Source of the DNA: Plicaturopsis crispa FD-325 SS-3
Taxonomy: Eukaryota > Basidiomycota > Agaricomycetes > Amylocorticiales > Amylocorticiaceae
Length of the DNA: 64,000 bases
Assembly (NCBI GenBank): GCA_000827205.1
Contig: KN832554.1
Coordinates: forward strand, 551,263 to 615,262
Direction: 5' to 3'
Shown here: in pieces, positions 22,507 to 34,589 of the stretch
How the letters are laid out: each line of letters opens with the position of its first letter
Numbering within the stretch: the stretch's first letter is position 1
Program-made: the position numbers and the translations under genes
The notes under the pieces: generated by a model
Database searches by the model: none
Told to the model about the DNA's origin: nothing
Seen by the model: only the letters and a program-made list of their open reading frames with translations

Positions 22507-24981
22507 ATGGCCGCAGTCACACAGGTTACTATCCCTAGCACTAAGAAGACCATCTCGGTCAACACTGGGCTCTTCATAAATAACGAATTCGTGCCCTCAA
22601 TCGACTCCAAGAACACTATCGAGCAAGTAGTCTTCGACTGTCATATTGCATCATTATAGCTCATGCTTTAATTAGTGTCTATAACCCTGCTACAGAGGAT
22701 GTTATAGCTACGATTGTCGCAGGTATGTGCATCGTCGAATGGGCTAGCGCTCGCCAAGTGACACCGTGCGCAGGTTCCGAGAAGGACATTGACGTAGCCG
22801 TTGCGGCGGCGCGCAAGGCGTACAAGACGACCTGGGGCAAGAATGTGACAGGTTTCGAACGATCGAAACTGATCAACAAGCTCGCCGACTTGATCGAAAG
22901 GGACCAGCAGCAACTCGCTGAATTGGAAACCTTGAATAACGGAAAGCCCGTCAAGATTGCACGGTAATTTACTTCAGTCACTGTGCCACAAGTTCGCATG
23001 TTTATTATGAAATTACAGCGACTTTGATATCGGGGACAGTATCGCTTGCCTACGATACTATGCTGGTTGGGCAGACAAGATTGTTGGCCAGGTTAGTATG
23101 CTCGTTGAGTTTCTAAATAATATATCTCTGACCAGAAGCGTAGACGCTTGAGGTCGACAACAAAACCAAGTGGGCGTTCACACGCCATGATCCCATTGGC
23201 GTTGTCGGACAGATGTAGATACATCTTCCAGTCTGTTCCAGCCTGCTGAGCTTATTTGCCCCGTTAGTATACCATGGAACTACCCCATCAACATGTGGTG
23301 AGTGATGGGCTGTAAAACCCGTTCTGCTGCCATACTCACCCGCATCGAAGGTCCTGGAAAGTCGCACCAGCATTGGCGTGTGGCTGCACGATCGTCATGA
23401 AGCCCTCCGAACTGACACCGCTCACGGCGCTTGTGAGTCACTATTCAATACTCACCCGACGATGCTGATGCCTCATGTTTACTTGTAGAAACTCTCAGAG
23501 CTCGTGGTCGAAGCAGGGTAACTAGCCATACACTGATGATCGGACGAGCTGGATTGGATACGACTGACGTTTGCCGTGCACAGCTTCCCCCCTGGCGTCA
23601 TCAACACCGTCCCTTCCCTGGGAAGCGTCGGCGGTGCAGCCCTCTCCTCCCATCTGGATGTCGACAAGGTCGCCTTCACGGGCTCTACTGTCACCGGCCG
23701 CAAAGTCATGGAAGCAGCAGCTAAGTCGAACCTCAAGAAAGTGTCCCTGGAGCTCGGTGGAAAATCGCCACACCTGATCTTTGAGAGTGCCGACATCGAT
23801 CAAGCGGCGAACTGGGCGGCCCTTGGCATTCTGTATAACTCAGGTCAGGACTGCACCGCTGGTTCCCGTGTATACGTCCAGGACACGATCTACGATAAGT
23901 TTGTCGAGGTGCTCGCTGGGAAAGCGAACCAACTCGTCATTGGTGATGGATTCGATGAGAAGACTGGCGGCGGGCCAGTTGTCTCGAAGACGCAATACGA
24001 CAGGGTCTGGGGGTATATCGAAGCCGGTAAGAAAGAGGGCGCCAAAGCGATCGTTGGAGGGACGAAGCGGACGACCAAGGGATATTGGGTGGATCCAACC
24101 AGTTGAGTTCTCCCATCATCATCTTCCTGTAAAAAAGCATCAGACGCTGAAGTGTATTGCTCCCAATATAGTTTTCACTGATATCCGGGAAGACATGAAA
24201 ATCGTGAGTTGTGCCGATCATCCTCGCGGCCTACGAAACTAACTGCGGGGTTGTAAAACTAGGTTAAGGAGGAGGTATGTCGGCGTTCTGCTTGAACAAC
24301 GAGCTCTGGGGGACTGCACATGCTAACCGACATTGTTCGTCGAAAACGGAAATAGATCTTCGGGCCCGTATTAGTCGTCGGAAAATTCTCGACGGAGGAC
24401 GAAGCGGTCGCGCTAGCCAACGACACGAGTTACGGACTTGGCGCGGGTCTCCACTCCAGTGAGTCTAGCCTCCAAGATCATAGCGACCCCCCTGTTGCTT
24501 TTCCGGGCGTCGGTTACCGATCCTTCGCGGGTATTCGCGCTTCAGTCTCATATTCGCGCTCCGTTCTCTTAGCGTCGCGTATTCCAAATGACATTCATTT
24601 CGGTGTTCGCCTAACTAATTTCGTCCTCGCTCTCGATAGACGACGCGAACCAGTGCATGCGGGTTTCTCAGGCCCTCGAGGCAGGAACGGTGCGCCCTTT
24701 TCCCCCCTCACATATCGGGCCGTTTGATGATACTGTTACGCAAGGTCTGGGTAAACCAGTATAACCTCCTGACCAACAACGTGCCCTTCGGCGGAAAAAA
24801 GCAGAGCGGTATCGGTGAGTGGCTTTTCTAAAAGGGCTACTTTCTCCCGAGCACGTTATTTTCATTTAACACGAGGGGATATTTTACAGGCCGCGAGCTA
24901 GGAAGCTACGCCCTGGAAGAATATACTTCCGTGAAGGGCGTCCACTGGAACTTCGGCGAGAAGCTCGATTGGCCTTTGTAA
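22507..24981 (+). CDS. NAD(P)+-dependent aldehyde dehydrogenase
   Basis: Fifteen predicted exons, 504 aa: 22507-22622, 22676-22722, 22774-22963, 23019-23091, 23144-23214, 23268-23297, 23351-23432, 23489-23517, 23584-24101, 24172-24203, 24263-24274, 24356-24458, 24640-24689, 24745-24814, 24890-24981. The ALDH1/2-type fold is complete: [30 protein letters not shown] with the general base Glu (~269), GQDCTAGSR with the catalytic Cys (~303), [10 protein letters not shown] and [15 protein letters not shown]. Length is normal for the family. It oxidises aldehydes to acids, probably in the cytosol (no signal seen). The first intron must use a GC donor (GCAAGT); nearby GT donors run into a stop. One exon is only 12 nt (VKEE). 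Substrate preference cannot be read. Confidence 0.92.
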
Positions 24982-26042
24982 AAAAGGATGCAGCGGGCGA
25001 AGGGGGTCAGATCAGTTTCGTCGAGGACCACCGGAAGGGCGTCGTCAGGAGCCTGCTCACCGAGAAGCTGGTCCCTACGGGAGAAGAGGGTCCCACGTGG
25101 GTAAGCTAATGGATTGTAAGATACTGAAGGAGGAGCGCGCTGTTGCTCGAATGATACCGTCGCAGAGTCGGTCCCTTGTATTATCACTATTTGTTCAATC
25201 GCTATCTTTTTTCACACATTCTTTCCGTGGGAGCAACGTACGCGTAATCCCCCAAACTGTTCGATAAGACTCGGACACGCATTCAGATTTTGCTAGCAGA
25301 GAGATTTCTTACTCGCATATGGACTAATTGCCAGGATCCTCGGACTGTCGCGGCTACAGAGCGCATTTTGACTCATTTTTCGGGCCCTTGGGCCTGCAAA
25401 AGGGCGAACACATAGGGTACAACACTGACAGTGTGATCTGCTTGATGCATGGCCTTCCCGCCGGTGCCCTGGAAGATAGCGTCGAAAGGTACAAGGTGTG
25501 GTATGTGCTAGGATTTAAACCTTCGACGCATTACCTTCATCACCGGGAAATGCCACTGTTCTGGAGCTGACAGTTGCGCGTAGGGTAGATAATAGGTAGA
25601 TATGAGGTGACCACAGAAGAGGACTGTATTAAAACTAAACTAATTTGTGTCAAATAATTATCGGCGCGGTCAACGCGTCAAACACACGGTGTACAGTAAT
25701 TCCGAAGGACAAGAAACATACAGAGAAAAGAGGCCGGGATAAAGTGCAGTCGTTAACGGCCGACGGCATATAGTGAAGCGCGCGCATGCTAACGTATGAG
25801 TGCCACTTAAAATAATCGAGGCTCATTAGCGCCGAAGAAGCGATGTTAGGTTGCACAGGACATACCAGGACAAGCGCCCTCGAGACGTCTATCGATAGTG
25901 CCATCTTTTCACCTCGTACCCCCACCATAGGCTGCCGACGATGCACAGAACCCGTTCATGTGGTGGACTCCACAGCTTGGGCATCTAAGGGGGAGCGATC
26001 ATTCCTCAGCTCATCACCGAGGATGCAGTACCAGCGGCTAAC
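24982..26042. other. Intergenic region, no gene seen
   Basis: About 1.06 kb between convergent genes. An 80-codon frame at 25328-25570 has no recognisable similarity or splice context. I see no repeat. Confidence 0.5.
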
Positions 26043-26935
26043 TCACGGTCGATTGCCATACGACTGGCTGTAGTCCTGCATACCGTAGGGCTGCGGCGGC
26101 GAGTACTGTCCGGGGGAGTGACTCATCGCGTATAGATCGTCACTGGGTTGTGGACCAACGACTCCGCTGGGCCGCTGCGACTGCGAAGGGTGGGGCCACT
26201 GCTGGGCCGGCCACGTACTGCCGGCGTCACTGCCATGCCCATGGCTAGGGACATAGGAGGGTCCAGAGAAGTGATGGACGTTGCCGACGTCACCGGTTGG
26301 TATGTAGTGTGAGGGATTGGGATGTGGGGGAGAGTACGCGGCTGGGTAGCTCGACGCTGTTGCTGCCATCGAAGACGGCGCACTACTATAGGCGGGGTAC
26401 AGCGATGCGAGGGTCGAGGAAGAACTTTGAATGGGCGCTGGATATGCGGTGGATGGATCTCCATCGCTCGCGTAGGAGCGATGGCTCATGGCATGGTGTG
26501 TAGACGGCGACGTAGGGCTAAAAGCGGAGGGCCCATACGTCGAGTGGTTGGTGTAAAGGGGAGACTCCGCGGTCGCCTGCGGGTTGTAGGCGGGGTTTCG
26601 AGGAGAGGATAGAGCCGGCGGTGATGTGCTGTGATGACCAACTTCATCCTCGCCGACTGGTACGCGAACACAGTCTGTATGAATTCCCTTCGAGATGCAG
26701 GTTTGGCAGGGGCCGTCTCTGACTGGACCCTCGCTGCACTGGGGGCCAAAGTCAATGAAAGTCACGGGTAAGAGAAAAAAGGCGCACCTTTCGCTTGGCC
26801 TTGCGACATTTCGTGCAGGCCATGTATGCTCTACTGTTCTGCTGCTGCGACGGGGACGAGTGTTTCTGGGAAGTATTATATTAGTCGATGTATGTTCAAC
26901 AGCGGATATGAACCTACGATGTTTGTGGCAGACAT
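26043..26935 (-). CDS. Zn(II)2Cys6 transcription factor, proline/serine/tyrosine-rich
   Basis: Predicted exons 26918-26935, 26788-26865, 26043-26738 (263 aa). The binuclear zinc cluster is complete: ACTKCRKAKRKCS, then PCQTCISKGIHTDC, with the second intron placed just before the third Cys. The remaining ~200 residues are a disordered Ser/Pro/Tyr/His-rich tail typical of an activation region. No fungal_trans middle homology domain is seen. The stop codon overlaps a perfect donor (GTGAGT, directly after CC of a Pro codon), and an acceptor about 60 nt downstream would keep an open frame, so the real C-terminus may be longer. It is a small regulator acting in the nucleus; targets are unknown. 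Confidence 0.8.
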
Positions 26936-28151
26936 AGCGGTGTACTGGTGGGGGGGAGAGAGGAAAGACTTTGGAGGTGGGATGAGGAGCGAGGAAGATC
27001 GAGGAGTGGATGTTTAAAAGGATCACTCGAGTGAGAAACAGGCCTTCACGCGATTTGGAAATTAAACTTCCGTCGAATCCGGTCTCCTATCCGTGAAGCC
27101 GCAGGGAGACGGGGGCATGGTCCGCGCAGCAAGCCGAAAACAAAAGGCGCACATGCAGGATGCAGTCCAACTGGAGTGTAATGAACTGACGCTCAGAAAA
27201 TTTGGAGCGCCAATGCTGCGTTTCTCGGCGCCAGGTCAGAGCGTCCGTCCCCCGCGAATTCCAAGGCCGGGATAGATAAAAAGACAACATGGACCCATGC
27301 CATAGCGTTTAATGCGATGAGATGGGATCGAGATGCGCCGGCAAATGGAGTCTACCTGTCTGCGCATGTCGAAGCAGACTGTCATTGGAATTCCCCAGTT
27401 GGGATCGGTTCTCGAGAGGAAGGAGTCAATACCATCAGGCGCATATACTGGTGCAGATCGTCAGACAAAAAACGGAGCGGAGGGGCAGCGTACCTCGCGC
27501 GCGCTTTTTCCCGGAGTTACATAAACTTGTACTCGTTGTTGGAAACGGGGCTAGGCACGAACATGAAGCACGGCGTGGGGACTGAAACGCCAACCGCACG
27601 AGGCCGTACCAGCCTGGCATCATCTGAAAAAAAAACTATCGTGGTGTTAATTTGGGATCGACGCACTTTGCCCAAATACACGCGTACCCGGGTAAAGCGG
27701 CGTATGCCAATTGAAGGGATATCCTGAAACCTGAAACGCAGTCAGTGACCCAAGCCATAGAGCACGCTGAAAACGTCAGGAATGGAGTGCCGCGGATCAT
27801 CCTAATCGTCGAGCTGCTGTAAGCGAGAAGTCGAAATTCATGTTTTGAGTCCCTAGAGTGTCGAAATCATGTTTGAAAGAAGCTGATGCATGCCATGGTG
27901 ATTAGAGGAGTCTTCGGCGAACACTATTATCAGTACAAATGAGCATAATTGTGGGGATCTGGTGCGGCGTGCGACGTAGGTTGAAGATTGTCCGGCGTCG
28001 AACAATTTCTTACGCAACACAGACTCCGCGAAACCGGCGCCTTTCCCTTTGCCCAAAAGACGACGTCGACGAAACAAGTCAATACGAAGAAGCGCAGCAC
28101 ATGAAAAAAAACGTACACAGCATCCGCATCATGACGGATACAGATGACTTT
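26936..28151. other. Intergenic region, no gene seen
   Basis: About 1.2 kb between two minus-strand genes. Small open frames are present (for example 27317-27727) but show no family motif or plausible exon chain. Confidence 0.5.
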
Positions 28152-29190
28152 CTACAACGACAGATAGTCCCTAACTTCTTCTTCCGAAAGTTTTCTGAAC
28201 GTAGGTTTCGGCCTCCCCGTCTCTCCGCCAATCTTGCCTTCCTCGAGTTCCGCGGCTGTGGGAACCGTGATGACACCGATCTCAATCGTCTTCTCTGTCA
28301 TTTGACCTTCGAAACCTTCCTTCAGCGTGAGCAACGCCGTATGGATAGCGTCCTCCAGACTAATGTCATCGTTGTACCTGCGTTTGATTCAATGAGCAGG
28401 AAAGGAGCATAAATCAAGTCAGCTGCTAATCAGTGGCGTCGTCGTGTCATGCTACTGACCGCTTCTCCAAGAACGTTTTCGCGTTGACCATGTTCTTGCC
28501 GATAGCACTAGCCTTCCATGCCCAGAAAGAGCCAGACGGATCGACCTGATATAAACTAGGTCCCCGGTTGATGTCCCACCCCGCGACAAGTAAAGAGACA
28601 CCGTAGGGTCGGACACCTCTATACGCCCACACCTGTCAATACGGCAAAATACGCGATGTCGTACTTCAGGGTAAGCACTAACCCGGATTGTGTTGCCTGC
28701 TGCATAACAGTGGCGATTTCTTGTGTCAAGACTCGCGTCGGGGGGTATTCGCCGTATATTTTCCAGTACGCCTGCGCGCTCTTTCGTGCCTTGGCAATTA
28801 AGACTCGGAAATCGGGACCCATGCCGGAGTAGACGATGCCAATATTTGGACAAATTACGGCGACCTTGTCGAGCATGGAGTCGTCAATGAGTATGGAAGA
28901 TGACTTCTTCTCCGTCGCGATTACGATTCCATTTGTTGCTGAACGTGACGGTGGGTGCGACAATATGAGCACATGTACCTGATCAAGTGATTCTAATTGG
29001 GCGCACCTTTGATACCAAGACTTGTGGTACCCTGCGATACGGCGGCCAGAGCGTGTTCAATTTGGACGAGCTTTCCACTCGGAGAGAACACGGTGAGAGA
29101 GTAGCTGCCAGAGACGTCAGTAGTGACTCCACAACTTGTCAAACACGAATTTGTACAGTACCTGTAGGCACCGCCATCTGCGCTAGCCAT
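28152..29190 (-). CDS. PRE8: 20S proteasome subunit alpha-2
   Basis: Predicted exons 29162-29190, 29007-29104, 28683-28938, 28460-28618, 28152-28377 (255 aa, normal size). Diagnostic alpha-2 sequence: [63 protein letters not shown] and the [17 protein letters not shown] block. The subunit forms part of the alpha ring that gates the proteasome core and contacts the regulatory particle. The usual Tyr of the alpha signature (QIEYA) is His here, a conservative oddity. All junctions are in phase with GT-AG introns of 57-82 nt. Confidence 0.93.
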
Positions 29191-29901
29191 TCTGATATAT
29201 TACTGTAGAGAAAGCAGGGAGGCCTAGGAGATGGACAGGGTAGAAAGCAAGGAGCAGGACGTGCGCGTTCTCCAGTGAGCGGACGCGCGTCGATCGGATT
29301 TCGGGACTCGGAGCCACCGCTCGTGGCTTTGTACATGTTTGGCTGACGCCTCGGACGCCACGTGGTTTCGCGGACTCACCTCCTTCGGGGCCGGCGATCT
29401 TGGCAAACTCAGCGCGGCGCTGGCTGGAATGATATTAAACCCGCGTGTGTTGCTGCATTGCTTTCGCAAGGCACACGAAACCAAATCGCAAAAATGCGTA
29501 CCTATCATATGCATACATGACGAGCGCTTGGAGCCAATGGACATCGCATTTGGAGGGCGAGGGCCTAGGGTAGGGACGATCATAATTTTAATCTTGCAAC
29601 AATGCATGTTGCATGGCGCAAGACGTGTTAGATATTTTAAAACCGAGACCTACACGACCCTGGCGCTCTGCTCTAGCCGCGCCTTGTAGGCGTTAGGCAA
29701 CTAACTAGAAGAGACCTCCGACGTACGCCGTATCGCACAGTCTATTCTAGCGCCCATACAAGTGTCCTGGTAGTTGCAAGCGCTTGCTGGTGAAGGCATC
29801 TTCCGAGATACAGCGATCATCGATTGACGCATAGGATAGCAATACTATTACACAAAACACCTCGTAGTACAACATCGCGGTTCATTTCATGCGGTTACCC
29901 T
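29191..29901. other. Intergenic region, no gene seen
   Basis: 711 bp between two minus-strand genes. Presumed PRE8 promoter near 29200 and peroxiredoxin terminator near 29850; nothing else recognised. Confidence 0.5.
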
Positions 29902-30963
29902 TTAAACTTTGAGAGGAGTGGTCCTCAGGTAGGGTTGCTGCGAGTATTGAGCAAGTTAAAAATCTTCCAAGCCTAAATGTGCTTTGAGCATCACAAACCT
30001 TGTGCTGGGTGGCCTCGGGGAATAGAGTCTTGATCTCATCCTTGGTCACGGAAGGGTGAACGATGACATCGTCGCCCTTCTTCCAGTTCACGGGGGTCGT
30101 GACGCGGTATTTGTCGCCGATTTGCAGAGCTATACGCAGCAAGAGCGGTCAATAAATGGATCCGCCGGTGGGAACAAAAGAGGGCGTGCTTACAGTCGAT
30201 GACACTGGGCGTTTCGAATATTCAGTCAGCCGGAACGGAACTGTAGGAGGCATGGCATAACGAAACAAGCCCACTCACCGGATGATCTCGTCGAAATTAC
30301 GGCCGGTGGAGGCAGGGTATGCAAGCGTCAATCGGATGGTCTTCTTGGGGTCAATGACAAAGACCGTGCGGATCTTCACGAGAATACCAATGTTAATACA
30401 CGGATATTGCGCATTGCAAAGTGGGGCGAAACAACGCACGGTGAAAGGCAGGCCCTTTGCGTCCCGGTTCGTGGCATCCTGCTCATCCAACATGTCGTAG
30501 AGAGTGGAAATCTTCCTGTCCTCATCGGCGATCTGGGGCAAGGCGAGCACCGCGGCATTAATATCCGTACACAATGGGGAAATACGCTAACTCACGATGG
30601 GGAACTGGACGTCGGTCGGGCCGACCTTGCCACCGAACTCGTTGATGTCCTCGACCCACTTCTTGTGGTCCTGGAGGCCGTTGGCAGAGATGCCGATGAC
30701 CTTCACGTTCCGGGCCGCAAAGTCGGGCGCACGACGCGCAACTTCACCGAGCTCCGTTGTGCAGACGGGGGTGAAGTCACCGGGGTGGGAGAAAAGGACA
30801 GCCTGCAAACGCGTGCATGGTTAAACACCTGCTTCCTGAAGGTCTTGCGCAGCACACAGAGACGTACCCAGGAGTCCCCAATCCATTCGTGGAACTTGAT
30901 CGGCCCCGCGGTGGTCTCAGCGCTGAAGTCGGGGGCGGTGTTTCCTAGACGAAGAGAAGGCAT
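29902..30963 (-). CDS. 1-Cys peroxiredoxin (Prx6 type)
   Basis: Predicted exons 30868-30963, 30596-30802, 30440-30532, 30279-30373, 30194-30204, 29999-30129, 29902-29937 (222 aa). The peroxidatic Cys46 sits in GDFTPVCTTELGEVA. Prx6 markers follow: FPIIADEDRKISTLYDMLD, FVIDPKKTIRL, YPASTGRNFDEIIRVIDSLQ and VTTPVNWKKGDDVIVHPSV. No resolving Cys in the position of 2-Cys enzymes is seen. It reduces peroxides and phospholipid hydroperoxides. The N-terminus (MPSLRLGNTAPDF) lacks an obvious mitochondrial presequence, so a cytosolic form is likely. The fifth exon is only 11 nt (coding for V-I-D plus part of S). Confidence 0.93.
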
Positions 30964-31260
30964 TGCGGAAATGTGGTATATGGAGATGATATCGATGGGG
31001 GTCGATGAGAAGAGACGCGAGCTTTCATTTTTATCCAGCTTTATGTAGAGTGGTTCTTCGACAGTCTCGCGCCTTAATTGATGCTCGATGGCGTGCTCAC
31101 TGCTCAGCCTGCGAAATCGCTTGGTGCTCGCGAAGATATATTACCCGAAGAGAATGATTTCCCTTTTTCGATCTCTTACCACTGGTACTTGGAAAGTCAA
31201 GGAACGTCCCATGCACATCGCACGACATGCCTGAGAACAGAGTGTATATGTAAAAAAAAC

Positions 31261-32446
31261 CTAATAAAACGCAACGGCGTGAAGTATGCTATGTGGATGC
31301 TTCTCCTGCTGGGTCAGGAGAATCTTATCGATATCTTCGTCGATATCTTCCGAGGCTTCGATCTAGGGGTGCAAGCGATATGAGGTTCAGAATCCTCTAC
31401 TTACCGCTCGCCCTCGAGGAGGCGTGCAAAGGCGTAACGCACCGCTGTACATAGATCGACCATGGCCTTCCCCGCAATCAACGCCTCCTCGTGATTATCC
31501 TTGATTTCGAGATTAATGACATGCACAGGGCGATTGTATTCACCTCCACGCGTAAGCAGATCTACCGCGGAAATTCAGCCTTGATCGAGAGTGTTGTTGA
31601 CGGCAGACCCGCGGAAATGCGAGTGGACGCACCATCGCACACCGCGTCGAAGCAGCGCTCTTCACATGTGATCACGATGTCTGCGACCGTTCTACTCTCC
31701 TGCCAGCGCTCCGGAGCGAGTTTTATCCGCCGATTGCGGTCTAGCATCTGCAGCAGCCCATTCGCGGAATACCTAGAACAGAAACAGCCAGCCAGCCAGT
31801 CAGTGGTGTAGGCAGCATCACTACACAACATGAAGGACTCACAGGCGGGCATCCTTGCCGCTCAGTTCCTCGAAAATCTGGTTATACGGGGTACCGAATT
31901 GGTAGATGTTGGGCTTGTCTATCGAGGGGCCAGGTAATCGAACCGCGGACCCAGTGCCATACGATATCACCCGGAATCCTGCCTTCCTATACAAAGAGCA
32001 TCAGTTGCCTGGGTAATACCCGGAGAGATCAATCCCCCTACTCCAGCACGAAATGCCCCTCCATCGACCGATTCTGAGCCGCGGATCGACAATGAGCACC
32101 CATGCGGTCGGACGGGGTTATATACACGCACTTGATTGCTTGCACACACCACACAGAACAAGGGCCGTGGTTTGTACATTGGTGTGGACGCTGGTGGGTG
32201 TGGTTGCGCCTGCTGTACCTGATGAGAGGAGCCAGCAGACGCCTGTTCGTAATGCGGGTAAGGCGCGGCTTGGGTTTGTGGGGCCGTCTCCTGCGCCGCC
32301 GTCGTCGTGTACCCGGGGACTCCATTTTCCGTCCATTGGGCTTGGGGTGCCTGCTGCTGGGGTGGAACGGGCGAATTGGAGTGTGTGCGCTGCAGGCGTG
32401 GGTCGGCGCGCGCTAGCCTGGGATCGCGTGCTCGTCTTGGGTCCAT
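31261..32446 (-). CDS. SSU72: RNA polymerase II CTD phosphatase Ssu72
   Basis: Predicted exons 32132-32446, 32042-32073, 31843-31986, 31633-31772, 31443-31561, 31261-31362 (283 aa). The phosphatase P-loop is C101-ASNQN-R107 (CX5R), and the first intron falls inside it, after CASNQ. Typical Ssu72 blocks follow: [63 protein letters not shown], and the terminal HAVAFY. Ssu72 removes Ser5/Ser7 phosphate from the RNA polymerase II CTD within the cleavage and polyadenylation factor. About 95 extra residues precede the core: an Arg/Asp start ([18 protein letters not shown]), then a Gln/Pro-rich stretch. Yeast Ssu72 lacks this extension. Confidence 0.92.
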
Positions 32447-33021
32447 TGTCTCGTCGTCGCGTCCTGTACGTTCGGTAATATCTGTATAGTTGCTACGCGT
32501 CAGAATGCTGTAGCGGGTTGGAATGGGATTCCCGAAGAAGAGCCTCAGCAGTATCTAGAACACATATAAAGTCTTCATGTCGAACCCTGGCGTCAAAGGC
32601 CCGGCTCGATGGAGATTCCACTCTGAATCATCTCTGGCGTATCTTTCGCGCTGCACAGAACACACGACTCACATTTGTGCAGACGTCCAGTAGAAAATAA
32701 ATGGAAAAGAGGCGGCAATGACTTGGAGCGTGACAGTCGTGTTTGAAATTGCAAAGAAATATGAATATTGTCGGCGGTGAGTCCGGAGGCTGTTGACAAA
32801 CGGATGCAAACAACCCAATCGCAATATCCCATTAGTAAGTCTTCCGCTAACATGGCTCTCTCACCGACTCCGCTATCTTGGACCGCGCGACGCAATTAGT
32901 TTGAGCATGCCCAAAGCACACTCCCTGCGTTTATCCGCACTAGTTACTCTGGAAAACCTAGCCTAATTTCACGCCTCGATCGGTTTACAGCTACTAGACT
33001 CTAATTCTACAGCAGGTCGAG
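32447..33021. promoter_or_regulatory. Divergent intergenic region SSU72 / F-box gene
   Basis: 575 bp between divergent genes; presumed promoters of both. No specific site is assigned. Confidence 0.4.
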
Positions 33022-34589
33022 ATGTCGGAAAGCACAGAGAACACGCTGCAAATATCGTATTATCGCCGCACGATTGGTCCGGAGGAAATTTACAACGTGC
33101 GGAAAGCTATTACGGTCCACGAGCAGCAGATATCGAATATAGAGGACAAAATCCAGGTGAGTACTGGTGATAATATACTAATACATTTTCTCATCAACGC
33201 ACACCTTAGGTGCTACTAAACAGTGTAGGCAGCCTCCGCGAGGAGCAAAAAGGCCACCAGGAGCACATCAGGCGCTACAAGGGCCTCATCACCCTCGCCA
33301 CCCGCCTCCCCCCCGAACTCCTCGGCGTCATCTTCTCAATCTGCGTCGAAAGCAAATGGACCCGCGCGCCCTTCGCCCTCTCCCAAGTCTGCTCCGCCTG
33401 GCGCGCCGCAGCGCGCATGCCCAGCCTCTGGGCGCACCCCTACATCAACTGCGACTCCAGCGACCCCGTGCGCAAGGCGTTCAACTGGCTCCGTAACGCA
33501 CAGGACACGCAGCTGAGCATCACGCTCGTGGCGCCCGCGCCGGAGAGGAGCGCGCGTTTGGCCGGCGTGGTGAGTATCCTCCTGACGCGCGTCGCGAGGT
33601 GGCGGAGCCTTGTGATCGAGGCGCAGCACGCGAGCGTCGCGGAGTACATCGTCTCGCGCTGTCCGCGTGCGGCGCCGCGCCTCCGCGCCTTATCTATCAG
33701 CGTCGAGCACGATGAGGGGGATGCGGGGCTGGCGGGGTTTCGCGATGCGTTCGCTGAGGCGCCCGAGTTGGCGAGTATGAAGCTGTCGCTCACGCGTCTG
33801 CCGACCGGCGGGACGCGGCTCCCTGCGAGTATCAGGAGACTCGACGTCAGCCTCACGACGTACACCGCCCCGCCGTCCTTCTCAGCCTCCTCGTTCATCT
33901 CTCTCATCGACGGCTTACCGCTCCTCACAGACCTCTCTATCACGCTCGCCTCCTCCGATCTAAGAGAATTCATCCCGGAACCGGACTTGGCGCGGATCGC
34001 CTCCGCGCCGCACCTCGAGTCGCTCACGCTCTCCGTCTCGCCCGACATCAACGCCGTCCTCTCCCACATCCACGCGCCCTCCCTCCGCCGGCTGCGGCTG
34101 CGCTCCACCGAGGACCCTTTGGGCCACACCCACGAGCCCACCGGCCTCGCGCTCCTCTCTCTCCTCGGGCACAGCGCCCCGCCGCTCGAGCTGCTCGAGC
34201 TGCGCGACATCGACCTGTCGGACGAGCACTTCGTGCGCATGTTCACGAAGCTGCGGACGCTGAGGGAGCTGTGTCTGCATGAGACGGAGATGTCCGACGA
34301 CGTGGTGCTGATGATGAAAGGCCCGAACGCGCTGTGCCCTGCGTTGAGGCGTCTTGATCTGCGCTGGTGCGGGAGGTTGACGGGGTCTGCGCTGGTGCAG
34401 GTTGTGGAGAGCCGTAATAACGTTCCGGGCGCGGGGGAGGGCCAGCCGACGGCGCCTATCAGCGAAGTGACTGTTATCAATTGCACGTTTGTGAAAGAGC
34501 GGGACATCATGGCCCTGGCTAGAGCTACGACGTGCCGGATCATCATGGGCGACTTTGAGAACGATTATTGCCGTGAGTGTTTGCCCTGA
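33022..34589 (+). CDS. F-box protein with leucine-rich repeats
   Basis: Exons 33022-33156 and 33210-34589 (504 aa). A coiled coil (HEQQISNIEDKIQ through REEQKGHQEHI) precedes the F-box-like core LATRLPPELLGVIFSICVES and LSQVCSAWRAAARMPSLWAH. The remainder has spaced Leu/Ser repeats (LRALSISVE, LESLTLSVS, LRRLRLRS, LELLELRDI, LRRLDLRWCGR), consistent with an LRR-type substrate-binding region of an SCF ligase. The coding region is very GC-rich, which opens long antisense frames that I do not regard as genes. Near-identical nucleotide pieces of this gene recur at 57.70-57.86 and 58.45-58.80 kb inside a broken chimera. Confidence 0.85.

Noticed and set aside
25328-25570. 80-codon frame in the aldehyde dehydrogenase / regulator spacer
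   Set aside because: No recognisable motif, no partner exons, and convergent-gene context; not supported as a gene.
33440-34546. Long minus-strand open frame (368 codons) opposite the F-box gene
   Set aside because: It is an antisense shadow of a GC-rich coding exon; no start context, family motif or splice structure supports it.
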